From the NCBI RefSeq assembly GCF_001011035.1, contig NZ_CP011492.1:6875447-6939446 (forward strand): DNA of 64,000 nt. Reading direction: 5' to 3'. Positions 53,236 to 61,657 of the stretch are shown one piece after another. The stretch comes from Streptomyces sp. CNQ-509 (GTDB taxonomy: Bacteria > Actinomycetota > Actinomycetes > Streptomycetales > Streptomycetaceae). Each line of letters opens with the position of its first letter. The first letter of the stretch is position 1. The notes under the pieces are model-generated. The model saw only the letters and a program-made list of their open reading frames with translations. It ran no database searches and had not been told where the DNA came from. Made by a program: the position numbers and the translations under genes.

Positions 53236-53712
53236 TCACTGCCGGCGCACCCCGGGGCTCCACACCACGGTCACGGGGACACCGACGCGGTGCGCGTACG
53301 CCACCACGTCCCCCGTGCCGCCCGGCCCGCGCGCGGGGCGCCCGTCCCAGACGGCGACCATGGAGTCGACGTGATCGACGATCCAGCGTCCCGCCGCGCG
53401 GTAGGCCGCCTCGTCGCTCGCCTCGCGCGGCAACCGCACCTGGGACACACTCGACGTCAGTAGCCGGCGGTAGGCGGTCAGCGTGTCTCCGGTGCCGAGG
53501 CTCCGCTCGTAGTCCATGCCGGGGATGACCGCGGTGACGGGGACGCCGCAGCTCAGGGCGATGTCCGCGAAGAGCTGGTCGGCACCCGCCGCGAGACTGC
53601 TGAGCGCTTCCACCACGCTGCGCCTGCACAGCGCCGCCCGGATCCCCGAGCGCACGGACTCCAGGGCGGCGGCGGGGATGTCCCGGTGTCCGGTCACGCC
53701 GATCCGCGTCAC
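53236..53712 (-). CDS. SLOG-domain nucleotide-binding protein
   Basis: GTG 53712 has GGAGG at an eight-base spacing and is preferred to GTG 53718. The protein of 158 residues has the SLOG/YspA-like Rossmannoid signature: RIGVTGHRDIP at the start, SSLAAGADQLFADIALSCGVPVTAVIPGMDYE, and DSMVAVWDGRPARGPGGTGDVVAYAHRVGVPVTVV. SLOG proteins are proposed to bind or produce NAD- or nucleotide-derived signals that gate SLATT pores. The convergent pairing with the DUF4231 gene supports a functional link. Confidence 0.8.
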   Translation of the reverse strand: MTRIGVTGHRDIPAAALESVRSGIRAALCRRSVVEALSSLAAGADQLFADIALSCGVPVTAVIPGMDYERSLGTGDTLTAYRRLLTSSVSQVRLPREASDEAAYRAAGRWIVDHVDSMVAVWDGRPARGPGGTGDVVAYAHRVGVPVTVVWSPGVRRQ

Positions 53713-53925
53713 GGCCACAACCTCCGATGCTCAGGTCGGAGTCAGCGTGCGGGGGCGCATGCTCCAGTCGGCGAAGGGCTGGGGGTACCGCCACAGGCCC
53801 CGGCGGCGGCGAGGGCCACACCCCCGTTGGCGACCACCTCGACGTGGTCGTGATGCGGCGGGGTGGGTTTACGGTACAGGCGCCGACTCGGGCTCGACAA
53901 AAGGTCAACTCACCCCTGGGGCATA

Positions 53926-54240
53926 CTGTTTATACATATGTGACGAAATTTGGTAAGTCGGTGTGGCGCTCACCCACCGTCTGGACGACCGGCGCTACAC
54001 CGACGCCATGCAGCCCGGCTATCCGCGATCGACCTGCCGGTCCTGATCTGCTGGGGCGAGGACGACACGAGCTGGGTGCCGCTCCCTCGCGGCCACGGAC
54101 TCGCCGCACTCATCCCCGGCGCCCGCCTGCACACCTTCCCGGACGCCGGCCACCTGGCCCCGCTCGACGCCCCGGCCGAACTCGCCACCACCCTCCTCAC
54201 CTTCCTCACCTTCCTCACCTTCCTCACCTCCCTGAGAACC
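53926..54240 (+). pseudogene. Alpha/beta hydrolase C-terminal remnant
   Basis: From about 54018 the frame encodes AIDLPVLICWGEDDTSWVPL, HGLAALIPGARLHTFPDAGHLAPLDAPAELATTLLTFL, a clear hydrolase C-terminus with acid and His residues. The upstream part (VGVALTHRLDDRRYTDAMQPG) is in another frame and the nucleophile half is absent. The tail runs into a 9-bp repeat. An AT-rich patch at 53930-53955 (GTTTATACATATGTGAC) just upstream could be an old promoter or operator. Confidence 0.65.
54192..54235 (+). repeat. 9-bp tandem repeat in the hydrolase remnant
   Basis: The unit CTCACCTTC is repeated about four times in a row with small end variations, coding LTF/LTF/LTF/LTS. The period is a multiple of three, so slippage would change length without changing frame. 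Confidence 0.75.
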
Positions 54241-54393
54241 AGCAAGTACTACGGCCACCACGACGACAATGCCGCGACGCATACCCACCCTTCTTCACGG
54301 ACTGCGCCGCACGAGAGCTCAGTCGAGAGCTCAGTCGAGCGGTCGGCTGTGCGCCGTATCCGCCGTCGATCCTGCGTCGCCCGCGCCCAACGC

Positions 54394-54561
54394 GTGGGCG
54401 GCCTACCGGCCGGAGCGGATCCGATCGCACTGGCGCGCGCCCTCCTGGCCGCGCAGCAAGGGCTCGTGTTCGTGAGCCGGACCGGGATGGACGCGGCCAC
54501 CCGTACCGCCACGGCACGATCGCTCGCGGCTCAACTCCTGCCGGACCCCTCCGGCGACTGA
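54394..54561 (+). pseudogene. TetR-family regulator C-terminal remnant
   Basis: The last 55 residues of the frame (VGGLPAGADPIALARALLAAQQGLVFVSRTGMDAATRTATARSLAAQLLP) match the end of a TetR ligand-binding domain. No helix-turn-helix or upstream helices are present. It shares its frame with the hydrolase remnant, so a regulator and its hydrolase partner were probably both lost here by deletion. Nearby, a 12-bp unit GAGAGCTCAGTC is directly repeated (about 54313-54336). Confidence 0.55.
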
Positions 54562-54655
54562 ACCGGCACGTACTCTACGGTCCGTCCGCGAGCAGGCCGC
54601 CTGCCGGCCACCCGTCCTGCGGCCGGTCCGCCAGGAGGGCGGACCGGCCGGGCCG

Positions 54656-56518
54656 TCAGTAGGCGAGCCGGATGCCGACGTCCAGGGAACCGTCGTGCGG
54701 GACCTTCAGGATGTGCATCCGCCTGCTGCCGTCGCGCAGGTAGACGAGGGAGGCGGCGGCGATGCTCGCGTTCCGGGCAGCGCCCCAGCGGATCCGGACC
54801 ACGCCGGAGTTGCGGTGCACGTCGATGCCGGTTGCGGTGGCCGAGGCGGAGCCTCCCCAGGAGAGGACGGTGCCGTCGGTGAAGACCACGCGGTCGGATG
54901 CCCGGAGGATCAGCGGCACGGTCTCGGTCGCCGCCGAGTTGGCCCGGACGGACCGCCGGACCAGTCCGTTGCCGACCTCGACGTCGGTGACGACCGACCC
55001 GCTGGGCGTGCCGAAGCGGAAGGCGTAGGGGCTGCCGCCGAAGAACTGCCCGGCCTGGGGCCCGTTGGAGTCCGGTGCCTGGCCCGGGAGGACGGTGGCC
55101 CACACGCCGTGGTTGTTGTCGTTCAGGGACTGGATGACGGTCCCGGCGACCGGGTGCCACAGGAAGCTGAGGCCGGTGCGGGCCCTGCTCGTCGGCCGGG
55201 CACCGAGGTAGGCACCCAGGTAGACGCCGGGACGGCGGACGTAGAGGAAGTCCTGGCCCTGGTCGGTGCGGTGCTCGGTGAAGTTCGTCGAGGCGAGGTA
55301 CGGGACGGCCTTGATCGCCCGGGTCTTGGCCGACCGCGTCGGGTACTCCTCGTCGTACATCGCGTGGGTGAGGATCCGCGGAGAGGTGTTCTGCTTGGTG
55401 AGCCCGGCCACCGGCGAGGGGTCAGCGGCCCAGGCGTCGCGGGCCGACGCAAGGTCCTCCCGGGCGGACATGAACGCGCCCAGCGCGGGCACCAGGGGGA
55501 CGAACTGGTTGTTGAGCGCGGTGCGTTCCGGGTCGGGCCGGGTGTCGTCGTAGGCGAGGGTGCTGGTACGGGAGGAAGGGGCGATGTTGCAGAACCAGCC
55601 CGAGCCGTCGGGTTCCCGCAGCAGGTTGTAGCCGAGCCAGTCGGTGTACGTCCGGGCCATGGTGACCAGGTGCCCGTTGTGCGACTGCCGCCAGGCGTCG
55701 GCCATCTCGGGCAGCATGACCTCGAAGTTGTAGTTCATGTCCATCCCGCCCTCTTCGTAGAAGAAGCCGGCCGGGCCCTGCCCGTTCCCGGCCATGCGGG
55801 CGAAGGCGTCGTTCAGCCGGCTCCGCAGGGTTCCGTCGGGGTTGGTTCTGAGCGCCAGTGCAGCTCCCGCCAGTCCGGCGGTGACCTGGTTGGTGTATCT
55901 GATCGGGGCCTGCCAGGCGCGGGTGTTGGACGGGTCGAGAAGCCAGGTCATCGCCCCGTGCAGGGCGCGGGCGATCTGGCTGCGCCGGCCGGGAAGCAGC
56001 CCCGCGTCCTTCAGCAGCACATGGGTCTTGCTCAGGTAGCCGAGGGCGAAGCCGGTCGCGGCGAGGGAGTGCTCGCCCGCGCTGTACTCCGGCCATGAGC
56101 CGTCGGAGTGCTGGAGGCCGAGGTAGTGGCCGAGCGCCGCGTCGAGCCGCGCCAGGAGGGCGGAGTCGCCCCGGTAGGGGTTCCAGGAGCGGTTCTGGGT
56201 GAGGAACCAGCTCAGTGTGTAGACATGCTCCTGGACTCGCGTGTTGTACGGGGCCGCGGGCGATCGCCACCAGCCGCCGCCCATGAAGCCGTCGTCCTCG
56301 ACGTCGTTGGCCATCGGGGCGAGGCTGACCAGATAGGGGGCGTAGAGCTGTTCGCCGGCGGCGAAGGCGCGCCGGGAGGGCGAGCCCGGGGGCAGGGCCG
56401 GCAGTGTCGGCAGGGTGCCGGCGGCGAGTGCATGAGGGGCGGGCATGGCGGCGGCGAGGCCGGCCGCTCCGGCCGCCGTGATGAGCGCGCGGCGCGACAG
56501 CGGGAATCCGGACGTCAT
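54656..56518 (-). CDS. Tat-secreted (alpha/alpha)6-toroid protein, probable polysaccharide-degrading enzyme
   Basis: ATG 56518 has AGGAGA upstream; 620 residues. The Tat signal is PLSRRALITAAGAAGLAAAMPAPHALA. The N-terminal 380 residues are helical with repeated pairs typical of toroid lyases/hydrolases (YTLSWFLTQNRSWNPYRGDSALLARLDAALGHYL, GSWPEYSAGEHSLAATGFALGYLS, EEGGMDMNYNFEVMLPEMADAW). The C-terminal 240 are beta-rich (SFLWHPVAGTVIQSLNDNNHGVWATVL, YAFRFGTPSGSVVTDVEVG). The layout recalls polysaccharide lyases, but I cannot place the family. It is divergent from a sugar ABC importer, consistent with extracellular glycan breakdown. Confidence 0.7.
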   Translation of the reverse strand: MTSGFPLSRRALITAAGAAGLAAAMPAPHALAAGTLPTLPALPPGSPSRRAFAAGEQLYAPYLVSLAPMANDVEDDGFMGGGWWRSPAAPYNTRVQEHVYTLSWFLTQNRSWNPYRGDSALLARLDAALGHYLGLQHSDGSWPEYSAGEHSLAATGFALGYLSKTHVLLKDAGLLPGRRSQIARALHGAMTWLLDPSNTRAWQAPIRYTNQVTAGLAGAALALRTNPDGTLRSRLNDAFARMAGNGQGPAGFFYEEGGMDMNYNFEVMLPEMADAWRQSHNGHLVTMARTYTDWLGYNLLREPDGSGWFCNIAPSSRTSTLAYDDTRPDPERTALNNQFVPLVPALGAFMSAREDLASARDAWAADPSPVAGLTKQNTSPRILTHAMYDEEYPTRSAKTRAIKAVPYLASTNFTEHRTDQGQDFLYVRRPGVYLGAYLGARPTSRARTGLSFLWHPVAGTVIQSLNDNNHGVWATVLPGQAPDSNGPQAGQFFGGSPYAFRFGTPSGSVVTDVEVGNGLVRRSVRANSAATETVPLILRASDRVVFTDGTVLSWGGSASATATGIDVHRNSGVVRIRWGAARNASIAAASLVYLRDGSRRMHILKVPHDGSLDVGIRLAY

Positions 56519-56909
56519 GGGCGTCTCCTGGAGGTCATGAGAGTGGCGAGAAGCCGACGGTGCGTGGCCGTCCTGCTGATCGGACAGACTCTTCGGACCC
56601 GGAGGCGCCGTCAAGGTGCTAATACGAATTACTTCAGGGCGGCTGACCCTCCACGGCAGTGATCACGTGGACGTGGGCCGCGGTGGAAGCAGCCGGAAGT
56701 GCCGCGTCAGAAGGGGCAACCCGGGCGAGACGTGCGGCTTCCGTGGAGCCGCCTCCGCCCCGCACGAACACGTCCCCGGCGGAGCATCCCGGAGGGGATT
56801 GGCGGCTGCTCCGGCATTGACGTGGGCACGCTTCGAGCCTACTTTCCGTCCGGAAAGCCGGTCGTTGTTCGAAATTGCGAACCGCCTCGCCTCCGGCAAG
56901 GAGCCGTTC
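56519..56909. other. Divergent control region of the carbohydrate locus
   Basis: 391 bp between the toroid gene and the importer lipoprotein. It contains an AT-rich patch near 56616-56640 (GCTAATACGAATTACTTC), an inverted repeat CTTTCCGTCCGGAAAG (56842-56857) and a second one, GTTCGAAATTGCGAAC (56867-56882). I see no gene in it. Confidence 0.55.
56867..56882. promoter_or_regulatory. Candidate LacI-type operator before the importer genes
   Basis: GTTCG-AAATTG-CGAAC is an inverted repeat that shares the TCGAA/TTCGA half-sites with the perfect palindrome at 63398. It lies 27 bases before ATG 56910, a good position for repression. Confidence 0.4.
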
Positions 56910-58310
56910 ATGTCCCCACCGCCTCCTGTTCCGACCGTTCCCTCCGTCCCTCCGCCCAGTCGCCGGCGTCTGCTCGGCTCGGCCGCGCGGCTCGCCGGGC
57001 TCGTCGCGCTCACCGGTGCCGGCGCGGCCGGCACGGCGAGTTGCGCCGCGCCCTCCTCCGTGGCGTCCGGCAAGACGCCGCTGCGCTACTGGCACCTGTT
57101 CGGCGGCGGCGACGGCGTCACCATGCAGGCGATGCTCGACGCGTTCGAAGCCGAGCACGCCGGCATCGCGCTGGACGCTGCCCAACTGGAGTGGGGGGCG
57201 CCGTACTACACCAAGCTCGGCATGGCCGGCGCCGGGGGCCGGGCGCCCGAGGTGGCGGTGCTGCACCTGGCGCGGCTGCCGGGCTTCGGGCCCGGAAAGC
57301 TGCTGGACGCGTTCGACCTCGACCTGCTGGCCGAATACGGCGTACGGCCCGGGGACTTCCCGGCGGAGATCTGGGACCGCGGCGCGATCGGCGGCAAGCA
57401 GTACGCCGTACCGCTCGACACCCACCCCCTCGTGCTCTACTACCAGACCGAGATCTGCGAGCAGGCCGGGCTGCTGCGGGCGGACGGGCGGATCAAGACC
57501 CTGGAAGGCGCCGGGGAGTTCGTCGACGCGCTGCGCGCGATCCGCCGGGTGACCGGCCGGCCGCCGCTGGTCATGGAGACCACCGGCGCGGACGCGGCGG
57601 GCCCCGCCCGGGTCTTCGCCACCTTCTACGCGCAGACCGGCGGCACCCTGCTGGACGACACCGGCACCCGCCTCACCCTCGACGAGGACAAGGCGCTGCG
57701 CGTGCTGGAGTTCATGCGCATGCTCACCCACGACGGCCTCGCCGTCCGCGTCGCCGACTACCAGGGCAGCGTCGGGATCTTCAACGCGGGCGAGACGGGC
57801 CTGGCGCTCAACGGCGACTGGGAGGTCAGCACGTATCTGGAGACCGAGCTGCCGTTCTCCATGGCCCCGGTGCCGACCCTCTTCGACCGTCCCGCGGCTC
57901 AGGCCGACTCCCACTCCTTCGTCCTGCCGCACCAGGAGGATCGCGGCGGCGAGGCGAACCGCGCCGCCCACCGGTTCGTCGCCTGGATGCTCAGGCACTC
58001 GGCCGACTGGGCCAGCGGCGGGCACATACCCGCGTACACCCCCACGCTCAGCAAGCCCGCCTACCTGAAGCTGGAACCGCAGTCCGAGTACCGCCACGTG
58101 ATCGACTACGTCGCACTCGACCCGCCCGCCTGGTTCGCGGGCTCCGCCTCCCTCATGTGGCTGGAGCTGGGGCACATCTTCTCCGGAGTGTTCACGGGAT
58201 CCCGTACGCCGGAAAGCGCCCTGGCCGAGGCGAGGGCGGGCCTGAAGAAGCTGCTGGACACGCCCAGTCCGCTCGGCGACATCCCGGCCCCGGGAGGTGA
58301 TCAGGCATGA
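56910..58310 (+). CDS. Sugar ABC transporter solute-binding lipoprotein
   Basis: ATG 56910 follows AAGGAG; 466 residues. A Pro-rich start with RRRLLGSAARLAGLVAL leads to the lipobox TASC (Cys near residue 45). The rest is a family 1 extracellular binding protein: LRYWHLFGGGDGVTMQAMLDAFEAEHAGI, then VAVLHLARLPGFGPGKLLDAFD, QYAVPLDTHPLVLYYQTEICEQAGL and the long C-terminal lobe. It feeds the two permeases that follow with overlapping ATGA junctions. No ATPase is encoded, so a shared MsiK-type ATPase is likely, as usual in Streptomyces. The presence of a GH51 enzyme nearby suggests arabino-oligosaccharides. Confidence 0.9.
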   Translation: MSPPPPVPTVPSVPPPSRRRLLGSAARLAGLVALTGAGAAGTASCAAPSSVASGKTPLRYWHLFGGGDGVTMQAMLDAFEAEHAGIALDAAQLEWGAPYYTKLGMAGAGGRAPEVAVLHLARLPGFGPGKLLDAFDLDLLAEYGVRPGDFPAEIWDRGAIGGKQYAVPLDTHPLVLYYQTEICEQAGLLRADGRIKTLEGAGEFVDALRAIRRVTGRPPLVMETTGADAAGPARVFATFYAQTGGTLLDDTGTRLTLDEDKALRVLEFMRMLTHDGLAVRVADYQGSVGIFNAGETGLALNGDWEVSTYLETELPFSMAPVPTLFDRPAAQADSHSFVLPHQEDRGGEANRAAHRFVAWMLRHSADWASGGHIPAYTPTLSKPAYLKLEPQSEYRHVIDYVALDPPAWFAGSASLMWLELGHIFSGVFTGSRTPESALAEARAGLKKLLDTPSPLGDIPAPGGDQA

Positions 58311-59278
58311 CCGCACCCGCGCGGACAGAACCGGACACCACCGCCGCGCACGAGGCCACCGGCGCCCCCGCCCCCGTACCCGGCGGCACCGCCATCCGGC
58401 ACGGCCGCTTCGAGCACGGGCTGATGTTCGTCGCGCCCTTCCTCGCCCTCTACGCCCTCTTCCTGGTCTGGCCCGTGGTGCTCGGCATCAAGATGAGCCT
58501 GACCAGCGACAACATCACCGGCAGCGGCGGCGAGTACGTCGGGTTCGACAACTACACCGAGGCGCTCTCCGACCCCGACATGTGGGAGGCGCTCTGGCAG
58601 ACCGTCTGGTTCACCCTCCTGTCCACGGTGCCGCTGGTGCTGCTCGGCCTGGTGATGGCCCTGCTCGCGCACGGCCTGCGGTTCGTGGACTGGCTGTGGC
58701 GGCTGAGCTGGTTCGCGCCCTACCTGCTGCCCTCCGGCGTCGTCGGGCTCCTGTGGCTGTGGATCATCTATCCCGCCGACTTCGGCCTCGCCGACCAACT
58801 GCTGGCCGAGTTCGGCCTGCACCCGGGCATCGGCTGGCTCACCGACCCGCAGTACGCGATGCTCTCCATCGTCATCACCACCATCTGGTGGACCGTGGGC
58901 TTCAACTTCCTGCTCTACCTCGCGGCACTGCAGTCCATCCCGCAGCACCTCTACGAGGCGGCCGAGCTGGACGGCGCGACCGCCTGGCAGCGCCTGTGGC
59001 ACATCACCCTGCCGATGCTGCGGCGCACCACGGGGGTGGTGGTGATCCTCCAGTTGCTGGCCTCGCTCAAGATCTTCGACCAGGTCTACATCATGACCCA
59101 GGGCGGGCCGGACGGCGCCACGAGGACCACCCTGCTCTACGTCTTCGAGGAGGGCTTCACCGGCTACCGGATCGGCTACGCCTCCGCCGCCTCGTACATC
59201 TTCTTCGCCCTGATCGTCCTCGTCTCCCTCATCCACCTGCACCTCGCCCGCAGGACACGGCAGGAGAGCACCTCATGA
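58307..59278 (+). CDS. Sugar ABC transporter permease 1 (MalF/UgpA type)
   Basis: ATG 58307 overlaps the lipoprotein stop (ATGA); 323 residues, six main transmembrane helices. The ATPase-contact loop is EAAELDGATAWQRLWHITLPML. KMSLTSDNITGSGGEYVGFDNY is the usual first periplasmic segment. It forms a heterodimer with the next permease. Confidence 0.92.
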   Translation: MTAPARTEPDTTAAHEATGAPAPVPGGTAIRHGRFEHGLMFVAPFLALYALFLVWPVVLGIKMSLTSDNITGSGGEYVGFDNYTEALSDPDMWEALWQTVWFTLLSTVPLVLLGLVMALLAHGLRFVDWLWRLSWFAPYLLPSGVVGLLWLWIIYPADFGLADQLLAEFGLHPGIGWLTDPQYAMLSIVITTIWWTVGFNFLLYLAALQSIPQHLYEAAELDGATAWQRLWHITLPMLRRTTGVVVILQLLASLKIFDQVYIMTQGGPDGATRTTLLYVFEEGFTGYRIGYASAASYIFFALIVLVSLIHLHLARRTRQESTS

Positions 59279-60186
59279 GCGCAGCGGCCGACACCTCCCG
59301 CCAGGACCCGGTCTCCTCCACCGCGCCCACCCCCGCCGGCGGCACCGGCGGCGGCCGGCGGCCGCGCTGGACCCGGGGCCGCGTCGCCATGCTGCTGGCC
59401 GCACTCGTCCTCGCCGCCGCCTGGGTGCTGCCGCTCGCCTACGCCCTGGCCACCTCGCTCAAGCCCATGGGCGAGGAGGTCGAGACCCCGCTCACCTGGA
59501 TCGGTTCCAGCGTCACCTTCGACGCGTACGACAAGGTGTGGGCGGCCGGGGACATCCCCCGCTGGATGCTCAACACCCTCTACATCTCGGTGATGACCAC
59601 CCTGCTGACCGTGCTGCTGTGCGCCATGGCGGCGTACGGGTTCGCGCGCACCGAGTTCCGCGGCCGGAAGGCGCTCTACGCTCTCGTCCTCGCCGGCATC
59701 ATGGTGCCGCCGCAGGTGCTGATGGCGCCGCTCTTCGCGGAGATGGCGGCGCTCGGCCTGGTGGACACCTACTGGGGCGTGATCCTGCCGCAGGTCGCCG
59801 TCCCCGCGATGGTGTTCATCCTGGTGAAGTTCTTCGAAGGGGTGCCGCGCGAGCTGGAGGAGGCTGCCTTCTGCGACGGCGCCGGGCGCTGGCGGGTGTT
59901 CTTCACGATCGTGCTGCCGCTCTCCCGGCCCATCCTCGCCGCGGTCTCGATCTTCGTCTTCATCCACACGTGGAACAACTTCCTCTGGCCCTTCCTGGTC
60001 ACCACCGACCCGAACGGCATGACGCTGCCCGTGGGCCTCGTCAACATCCAGTCCAGCTACGGCGTCCGCTACTCCCAGGTGATGGCCTCCCTGGTGATGG
60101 CAGGGCTGCCGCTGCTGGTGGTCTTCGCCCTCTTCCAGCGCCAGATCGTCCGCGGCGTCGCCCACACCGGCCTCGCGGGGAAGTGA
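59275..60186 (+). CDS. Sugar ABC transporter permease 2 (MalG/UgpE type)
   Basis: ATG 59275 overlaps permease 1 (ATGA); 303 residues. After a polar N-terminal 35 residues come six transmembrane helices and the contact loop EEAAFCDGAGRWRVFFTIVLPLS. Typical family segments include TSLKPMGEE, YGFARTEFRGRKALY and GIMVPPQVLMAPLF. The operon is interrupted downstream by an IS110-type element before the GH51 gene. Confidence 0.92.
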   Translation: MSAAADTSRQDPVSSTAPTPAGGTGGGRRPRWTRGRVAMLLAALVLAAAWVLPLAYALATSLKPMGEEVETPLTWIGSSVTFDAYDKVWAAGDIPRWMLNTLYISVMTTLLTVLLCAMAAYGFARTEFRGRKALYALVLAGIMVPPQVLMAPLFAEMAALGLVDTYWGVILPQVAVPAMVFILVKFFEGVPRELEEAAFCDGAGRWRVFFTIVLPLSRPILAAVSIFVFIHTWNNFLWPFLVTTDPNGMTLPVGLVNIQSSYGVRYSQVMASLVMAGLPLLVVFALFQRQIVRGVAHTGLAGK

Positions 60187-60227
60187 CGACAGCCGTCCAG
60201 CGAACCGGGCCCCGCAGCCACAGAGAG

Positions 60228-61541
60228 TCTCAATGATGAAGTCAAGCCGTCTGCGTGGCCGGTGGGGCGGGGGTGAATGCTCGGTTGTCGCGCAGGAGTG
60301 CCCAGAGCACGCTGGCTCGTCGGCGGGCCAGGGCGATGACGGCCTGGACGTGTTTGCAGCCTTCGTCGCGCTTCTTGAGGTAGAAGTCCCGGTTCGGGCC
60401 TTCGCGGATGATGCTGGTCTGCGCGGAGAGGTAGAAAACCCGTCGCAGGCGGCGGCTGTAGCGCTTGGGCCGGTGGAGGTTGCCGGTGCGCCGGCCGGAG
60501 TCGCGTGGGACGGGCACGAGGCCGGCTGCGGAGGCGAGGTGGCCGGCGTCGGTGTAGGCGGTCAGGTCGCCGGCGGCGACGATGAACTCGGCGCCGAGGA
60601 TCGGGCCCATGCCGGGCAGGGACTCGATGATCTCGGCTTGGGGGTGGCTGCGGAACCTCTCACGGATCTGCTTGTCGATCTGCTTGAGCCGGTCGTCCAG
60701 GGCCAGGATCTGCGTGGCCAGGTCGGCGACGAGCTGAGCGGCGACGTCCTCGCCGGGCAGCGCGGTCTGCTGTGCCTGGGCGGCTTCCAGTGCGGTCGCG
60801 GCAACGGCGTCGGCGCCGCGCACTGCGCGGTTGGCCAGCCAGGCCGTCAGTCTCGCCCGGCCACGGCGCCGGATCGCGGCCGGGGTCTGGTACCCCGTCA
60901 GCAGGACCAGCGCGCCTTTGTGGGCGGAGTAGTCGAAGGCCCGTTCCAGCGCGGGGAAGATGCCGGTCAGCATGTCGCGGAGCCGGTTGATCATCCGCAC
61001 CCGGTCGGCGACCAGGTCGGCGCGGTGGGCGGTCAGCAGTGCGAGGTCGGCGGCCAGCTGCGCGGGCACGTCGATCGTGGTGAAGTCCCGGCGGTGGCGG
61101 GCGGTTTCGGCGATGACGTAGGCGTCACGGGCGTCGGTCTTGGCCTCGCCCCGGTAAGCCCCGGCCATGCGGTTGACCGTGCGGCCGGGCACGTAGACGG
61201 TCCGCTGGCCGTGGGCGGCGAGCAAGGCCAGCAGCAGCGCGGAGGACGTGCCGGCAATGTCCACCGCCCAGTGCACCTCGTCCGCCAGGCCGAGGATCTC
61301 CCCCAGCGCGGTCAGGATCGCGGACTCGTCGTTGTCGATCTTCTTCGACCACAGTGTGGCGCCGGTGTCGTCGACCACCGCGGCCCAGTGATGGCCCTTG
61401 CCCGCGTCGATACCGGCCCAGACCCGGACCTGTCGCTTACTCACTCGCCCCTCCTCGTTCCGTACAGCATGCCGCCGGCCCGAGGAACACCCCGCTGTCA
61501 TCTCCGTAATCAGCGACCGCACACAGCGCGCACATCTCAAT
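60228..61541 (-). mobile_element. IS110-family insertion sequence
   Basis: One transposase gene with short non-coding ends lies between permease 2 and the GH51 gene. The 7-base sequence TCTCAAT occurs at both ends (60228-60234 and 61535-61541), about 1.3 kb apart, a normal IS110 length. I see no long terminal inverted repeats, as usual for IS110. The exact ends are uncertain: only 97 bp lie upstream of the transposase start inside these limits, short for a bridge RNA, so the element may extend toward 61650. Confidence 0.75.
60242..61444 (-). CDS. IS110-family DEDD transposase (bridge-RNA-type recombinase)
   Basis: GTG 61444 follows GAGGAGGGG; 400 residues, complete. The N-terminal RuvC-like DEDD domain has AGIDAGKGHHWAAVVDD, WAVDIAGTSSALLL and KTDARDAYVIAE; the C-terminal transposase_20 domain has IIESLPGMGPILGAEFIVAAGD and HLASAAGLVPVPRDSG, whose serine is the proposed catalytic nucleophile. 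The frame is intact, so the element may still move. Confidence 0.93.
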   Translation of the reverse strand: MSKRQVRVWAGIDAGKGHHWAAVVDDTGATLWSKKIDNDESAILTALGEILGLADEVHWAVDIAGTSSALLLALLAAHGQRTVYVPGRTVNRMAGAYRGEAKTDARDAYVIAETARHRRDFTTIDVPAQLAADLALLTAHRADLVADRVRMINRLRDMLTGIFPALERAFDYSAHKGALVLLTGYQTPAAIRRRGRARLTAWLANRAVRGADAVAATALEAAQAQQTALPGEDVAAQLVADLATQILALDDRLKQIDKQIRERFRSHPQAEIIESLPGMGPILGAEFIVAAGDLTAYTDAGHLASAAGLVPVPRDSGRRTGNLHRPKRYSRRLRRVFYLSAQTSIIREGPNRDFYLKKRDEGCKHVQAVIALARRRASVLWALLRDNRAFTPAPPATQTA

Positions 61542-61657
61542 CAGCAGCCAGGGCGCCCCGGAGAACCGGACGGCCACTCCTTGGAAGCCACTGAAGGCAA
61601 GAACCCATAAGCCACATCCGGCCCTCCCAGGCCGCCCAACAACTTACGGAGGAACCC

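Noticed and set aside
54192..54345. Short tandem repeats considered as a CRISPR array
   Set aside because: Repeat units are only 9 and 12 bp with no spacers; no cas genes are present.
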